Assembly (NCBI RefSeq): GCF_000150275.1
Contig: NW_002060954.1
Span: 1,578,074-1,642,073, forward strand
Origin: Trichoplax adhaerens
Lineage: Eukaryota > Placozoa > Uniplacotomia > Trichoplacea > Trichoplacidae
Length of the DNA stretch: 64,000 bases
Direction: 5' to 3'
The stretch's first letter is position 1; every line of letters begins with the position of its first letter. The notes under the pieces are model-generated. The model was not told the DNA's origin. It worked only from the letters and a program-made list of their open reading frames with translations, and did no database searches. Shown in pieces: positions 59,618 to 64,000 of this stretch. Both the position numbers and the translations under genes were made by a program.

Positions 59618-61135
59618 TCAGAAAGCGTCGACATCAGAGTTTGATAGCATGCGTTTAACAGCTTGAAAATGCTTTAACATATATGTCTTGTCCGCATAGA
59701 ATTGTTTTGATATTTTTTCGCACAGCTCATCAGGAATTACATTTAATTTTTTTCCGGTTGCAGAAGCAAGGACCTGTCGTGAGTTACATAATTTATTTTT
59801 ATCAGTATTTGCCCATTAATTACAGGAGTTTTTTGTAGTTGCTGTTCAGATTAGATAAATGATTGATTGATTATGATTACTGTTATACTTACTTGATACA
59901 TGCAGGCCCTTTCAACATAGTAAATTGTATCGAAAGCTTCGTGAATAGTCGATGCAGCAACAAGAACACCATGATTGCCCATGAATAATATAGTTTTATC
60001 ACCTAGCACACGAGCAAGTCTATCACCTTCCTCATCTGCTGTTGCCAAACCAGTATATCCCAGATCAAAAGCAAATCTATTGTAAAATCGAGCAGAGTTT
60101 TGATGTATCATTTCAAGTACTGGCTTTTCTAAACAAGCGACGGAGGTTGCATAAGGCATGTGGCAGTGCATAACACATTTAACGTCAGATCTGGCACGAT
60201 ATATGCCAAAATGAATCTTCATTGCGGTAATATCAGCCTCGCCATCACCTAAATCAATCCAATAAATCAACCAAAAAAGCTATTATAAAGTAGTCTTTAA
60301 TTCATTTTTAAGGTATTCTTTCCTAAATAGCTAGCAAGTCGTTAAAATAAACAATAAAATCTAAAATACAGTATTAATCCAACTTTGTGCAGCATAGGCC
60401 TACTTATAATAGGATCAGCGAACCCTAATTGTCATTATTACAATAAGTATGAAGAGTACATGATGAATACAATGGCAGAAGTAAATAGACAAAGCACAGT
60501 AAGGCAAAAATAGGATAGGCTCTATATTGACTATCTAAATCCACCATATTAAGACTAACAGGATAAATTTAAAAATTAGCCAAGGTCCAAAAAATGATGG
60601 TCATTGAATCGCTTCGAAATAGTTTAAATTGCAGATTTCTATTTTTACACTTGAATTAATTACAATACTGTACAGTATATCCGTGCTAGTGGATTGTCTA
60701 CTGTGGATTCATGATTTAAAAAAGCAGCTAGTGAAGAAATTGAGCACGAACACTGATCCTAAATTGAATTGTAAACTTTCACTTTGTTATTATTTGGTTC
60801 ATACCTTCCACGAGTTTCTCATTTGAGTTTAGGCCCACTAACTTTTCAGGTGTAACTTCGCACCAATGTAATCCATACGGAATTACTAATGCAACGTAAT
60901 CTTTGCCTTTACGAGCTGGTGCAATCGCTGTAAGATGGTTACAAATTCCTTCTGACAGACCGTATTCGAATATACCACGGTAAGCCGTAGCAAGATCTTC
61001 ACGTACGTTGTTATTATTCCATTTCGGACTTTTTGTGCTGTCATGGCGAACATTTGTTAAATTATATACTGCACCTAAGTTGGCACTTCGTTTAAGAGCT
61101 TGTCTCAGCGAGACACGCATCAAATGGGCGGCCAT
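59618..61135 (-). CDS. Class II aldolase/adducin-fold protein, probably mitochondrial
   Basis: Three exons, 61135-60805, 60248-59893 and 59773-59618, give 280 residues. The first about 35 residues (MAAHLMRVSLRQALKRSANL) are basic, hydroxylated and without acidic residues, like a mitochondrial leader. The rest is the class II aldolase/adducin N-terminal fold: AYRGIFEYGLSEGICNHLTA, IPYGLHWCEVTPEKLVGLN, then the metal-binding pair HCHMPYATSVACLE and later GNHGVLVAASTIHEAFDTIYY. The conserved histidines (HCH and the NHG motif) are present, so a metal-dependent enzyme is more likely than a structural adducin-type protein. Its closest look-alikes in my memory are bacterial class II aldolase/adducin family proteins, not the metazoan adducins or the methionine-salvage enzyme APIP. 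Substrate unknown. Head-to-head with PNKP, about 0.73 kb apart. Confidence 0.88.
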
Positions 61136-61199
61136 GTTACCTGTTAACCTTTACCGTAACCAAACTGCTGCTTGAATACTCCACGCTAAACCGAACCTC

Positions 61200-61325
61200 T
61201 TATAACCCCCTATGGTACTGTACGATGCGTTTTACCGTACAGTATTATACTGTACGGTATTGTTACTGATCAGTAGGGTCTCTACTATACAGTACAGCAC
61301 ACTGTACAGTACAGTACATTATCAT
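61200..61325. repeat. GTAC-palindrome cluster in a divergent promoter interval
   Basis: Repeated TACTGTAC, TACAGTAC and TACGGTA motifs, for example AGTACAGCACACTGTACAGT, between the aldolase-fold gene and PNKP. This is the same repeat type as at 2.1-3.0, 21.2 and 41.6 kb. Such arrays again sit next to gene starts. Confidence 0.75.
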
Positions 61326-61493
61326 GGATCGGATAGACAGACTTTTCATACAGGATGCCCTCCTGTATCAGTTTTCTAAATCACTCTTATTAATTTGAAT
61401 AGTAGTACAGACTACAGAGTACACGGTAAAAAGTTACTGAACCTCGGATAGGTCTATCAAATGGTAATACTATCTGTTAAATGAGCACATTAT

Positions 61494-61531
61494 CGTAAAC
61501 CGTCAGCAAAGCGACGGGAGTTTGCACTAGT
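61494..61531 (+). repeat. 38-base dispersed repeat, copy 2
   Basis: Same 38-mer as at 54614-54651 with one T/C difference (CAGCAAAGCG instead of CAGTAAAGCG). Located between the divergent aldolase-fold and PNKP genes. Confidence 0.85.
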
Positions 61532-61861
61532 ATTACTTAATTTAGAAAAATTAGTCTATTCAGAATCGACTATCTGCATACTAAAGTACTGTACTGTCAT
61601 AATAAAGTGTTTGATACAATTTGTTGACCAAAGTTAGCCTGGAATGTCTGTCCATCTAAAAGAGTGTCTTGTACTTCCAGTTGTCCATGACTATACTCAG
61701 TGGATTATGCACTAGTACAATACTGTATTAGTAATGTTTAACATAGACGATGCAATAAGGCCCATTTGCTGCTTACTGCTGTTCTCTCATCTTGCAATTA
61801 AATACTACTAAAGCAAAAGCAATAACGCATTAGTCAGCATACGATCTAGCAATTGTTGACT

Positions 61862-64000
61862 ATGGCCAAAGTAATGGAATGTATTTTGGTGCCTGATGAC
61901 GAAACTTTGCCAAAAATTCATCTAGATGATGGAAAATTAGTGACTTTAGGAAGAAGTCCAGCTACACAAGTACGCTGCAAAACGTGTGCTCGACAACAAG
62001 GTAAATGAGCTACAGGTTAACAGTCAACATACCACTAATAACCATGCTAGCTTTAGTAGCCAGCTTGCATAGCTGTACTCTCCAGGCCATATCATTAAAT
62101 TAGTTTGATTAAGATATGCACTATCTAATATACTCTTGCTTAAAGATAGCTAGCAGCTCGAATCGGTAATAATAAAAATAATAATAACAATTCTGTAGCA
62201 GTAATGGACAAATTTATAGGTATTTCTGCGCGTAGGTCTGTCAATTCTTTGAATCGTTGCTTGCTAATAATAATATGTATGTAATGATATAATGTATAAG
62301 TACACCACTATTATTATGAATACTGTTAGTAAAACTTATTTTTACGCTATAAGGATGGCCTTTTTGTGCTTTTTCTATAGTTCAAGTTATAGCAAACTAT
62401 GAAAAAAAGCAACTGCAGCTTACACAGGTTTGGAATGCAAGTTAGGTCTTGTTCGAGACTATAGTTGCGCCTGTCTCGTCTTCAACATCATTAAAACAGT
62501 GCTTTATTCGTGGGTTATTTTTAAAAATCTTTAGATAGGAAAAAATCCTAGCAGAGTAAGCGGTCGATTACTGGAACCGCAAAAAACATGCATTCTTAAT
62601 CCAAAAGAGAAATTTTCGCTATTGCGCAACAGTTTTGGATATGAAGTGCAATTTTTGAGTCAATCATCGCAAGATCAAATCACCTCGAAAAGACGATATG
62701 AAGACATTGACAGGTCCGAATAGGATACAGGAATTATTTTGCAATTTATTAGTAATATTTACGCTTATTACCATTAATAAATAGTATTTTTATGGTACAA
62801 TACACAAGGATAAATATACTGATGACATAATTGCTCAGATATAGCATAACAAGTAATTCGATCGTTTTTGCATTAATCTGGTCCTGTACTGAGTAGTTGC
62901 ACCGAAGCGGAAGAAAGAAAAAGAATGAAACCCACATTGCATATAACAATGCAAAGTGTATTGCTTAAAACACCATATCGGGTCATTAAATCACTGGAAG
63001 AACCAAATTATAATGGCTGGACTGATTTCAGAGGCTTGTTAATTTATACGTCTGATAATGCAAATCCATCGACTAAGGTACTCGTATGTAACGTACTATT
63101 GCTTTACCTAGGTAGCGCATTTTCGAAAATTATTAAACTTTTTTACTAATTTGGATGTAATTCTGTTTCAAGATTGCTTCCTTCGACCTCGATGGAACGC
63201 TTATTGACAGCGGTACATCTAGAAAGTTCTCAGATCAATGGAGGTTACTAGCATATTGATGATTCATAGATTTATTTAGCTTTTTTATCTCAAAATCTGC
63301 AGTGTTAACCTGTTGTCAAATCATTAGATTCGCTTTTTCAACTGTAAGAAGTAAGCTGCAACAATTGAATAAAGAAGGATTTAAAGTAAGCTTTCCAGTC
63401 AACTTACAGTTAATTTAGATCGTCAGTCATATCTTAGAACATTTGTAAGTATATTTTGAAAACCGTGTGGTATGCGTACACTATACTTAAATTTCTTTTA
63501 TCTATTTGCAGGTTGTAATATTCTCGAATCAGGTGCATTATCACGTATTCGTCGTTCACTATTAATTACAGCATTATTAGTATAGTTAAATCTCTATTCT
63601 ATCGCATCACACGACAGCTAGGAATTGGCAATAAAATGGTAAACAAAGAAAGCTTTAAGAAGAAGATAACAAATATTATCAACTCATTGGGGGTACCAGT
63701 GCAGGTTCGAATAGATCGATTATAAAATAAGTACACTTTGATATTATCTCGGTGTGGAAAATTGTTCGTTAAGGTGTACTATACAGTACAGTAGAGTCAA
63801 TTGTTGTTCATGGATCAACGAATACACTTAATTTTTTCATTATTATGATATGCATATTTTATTCTTAGGCATATATTGCTACAAATCGAGATATATATCG
63901 GAAACCTTTTATAGGAATGTGGCAGTATTTAATATGGAAGGTAAAATACAGTATTAGTAAGTAATACTCAATGCTGTTAATTTACAGACGGTATCTGAAC
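61862..64000 (+). CDS. PNKP: PNKP, bifunctional polynucleotide 5'-kinase/3'-phosphatase, partial (3' end beyond window)
   Basis: DNA end-processing enzyme of single- and double-strand break repair: removes 3' phosphates and phosphorylates 5' hydroxyls. Exons so far: 61862-62000, 62381-62427, 62535-62713, 62897-63077, 63173-63243, 63328-63385, 63512-63532, 63618-63704, 63869-63940, and the start of the next at 63988. The N-terminal FHA domain (residues about 1-105) has VTLGRSPATQVRCKTCARQQ and LTQIGKNPSRVSG, keeping the phosphopeptide-binding GR.P.T..RC pattern that binds XRCC1/XRCC4. The linker has the basic EERKRMKP stretch. The phosphatase starts FDLDGTLIDSGTS near residue 186, with the two HAD-family catalytic aspartates, then VVIFSNQ, LGIGNK and ATNRDIYRKPFIGMWQYL. 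The kinase domain is outside the window. The start ATG matches the family N-terminus. Confidence 0.95.

Overview
This is a 64 kb stretch of an AT-rich, intron-rich animal nuclear genome. Most reading frames are short exons with GT-AG introns of roughly 50-300 bases, and by joining exons in phase I rebuilt about ten complete genes plus two that run off the window. The gene set (VAT1, copine, a BAR-domain CIBAR protein, a riboflavin transporter, HEATR3, OPLAH, PNKP, CPSF1, NUDT21, MRPS17) is typical of Metazoa. Compact genes, slow sequence divergence and retained linkage suggest an early-branching animal such as a placozoan or sponge. That placement is inference; the phylum cannot be fixed from this window alone.

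Layout. 1-1450: CPSF1, minus strand, running off the left edge. 1451-3934: gene-poor, dominated by short palindromes built on GTAC and a roughly 240-base tandem repeat. 3935-12420: complete OPLAH (5-oxoprolinase) in 41 exons. 12843-15807: minus-strand gene that I do not recognise, encoding an HMG-box-like domain plus a double-stranded-RNA-binding-like C-terminus. 16020-16650: degenerate tandem repeats. 17242-20102 and 22808-28824: two VAT1-type oxidoreductase genes, an obvious tandem duplication with matching exon phases and nearly identical exon lengths. 31627-34165: CIBAR1/FAM92-type BAR protein. 35205-39583: HEATR3. 40114-41046: MRPS17. 42035-45581: two decayed copine fragments. 47535-52141: an intact copine. 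53014-54558: NUDT21 (CFIm25) with an unusually short or incompletely assembled N-terminus. 55396-57085: SLC52A-family riboflavin transporter. 59618-61135: class II aldolase/adducin-fold protein with a mitochondrial-type leader. 61862-64000: PNKP, running off the right edge.

The genes do not form an operon or one pathway. What connects them is chromosomal history: most recognisable genes have human orthologues or close paralogues on 8q (CPSF1, OPLAH, SLC52A2, CIBAR1) or 16q (HEATR3, NUDT21, CPNE2, VAT1L, CIBAR2), which points to an old animal linkage group. CPSF1 and NUDT21 both act in pre-mRNA 3' end formation, and MRPS17 and probably the aldolase-fold protein are mitochondrial. Several neighbours are head-to-head (CPSF1/OPLAH, CIBAR1/HEATR3, aldolase/PNKP) or tail-to-tail (OPLAH/HMG gene, HEATR3/MRPS17, copine/NUDT21).

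Exon boundaries were read by eye from splice consensus and homology. Frame sums close for every complete gene listed, but no transcript evidence was available. Gaps not listed separately (for example 29.2-31.6 kb, 57.1-59.6 kb) showed no supportable genes.
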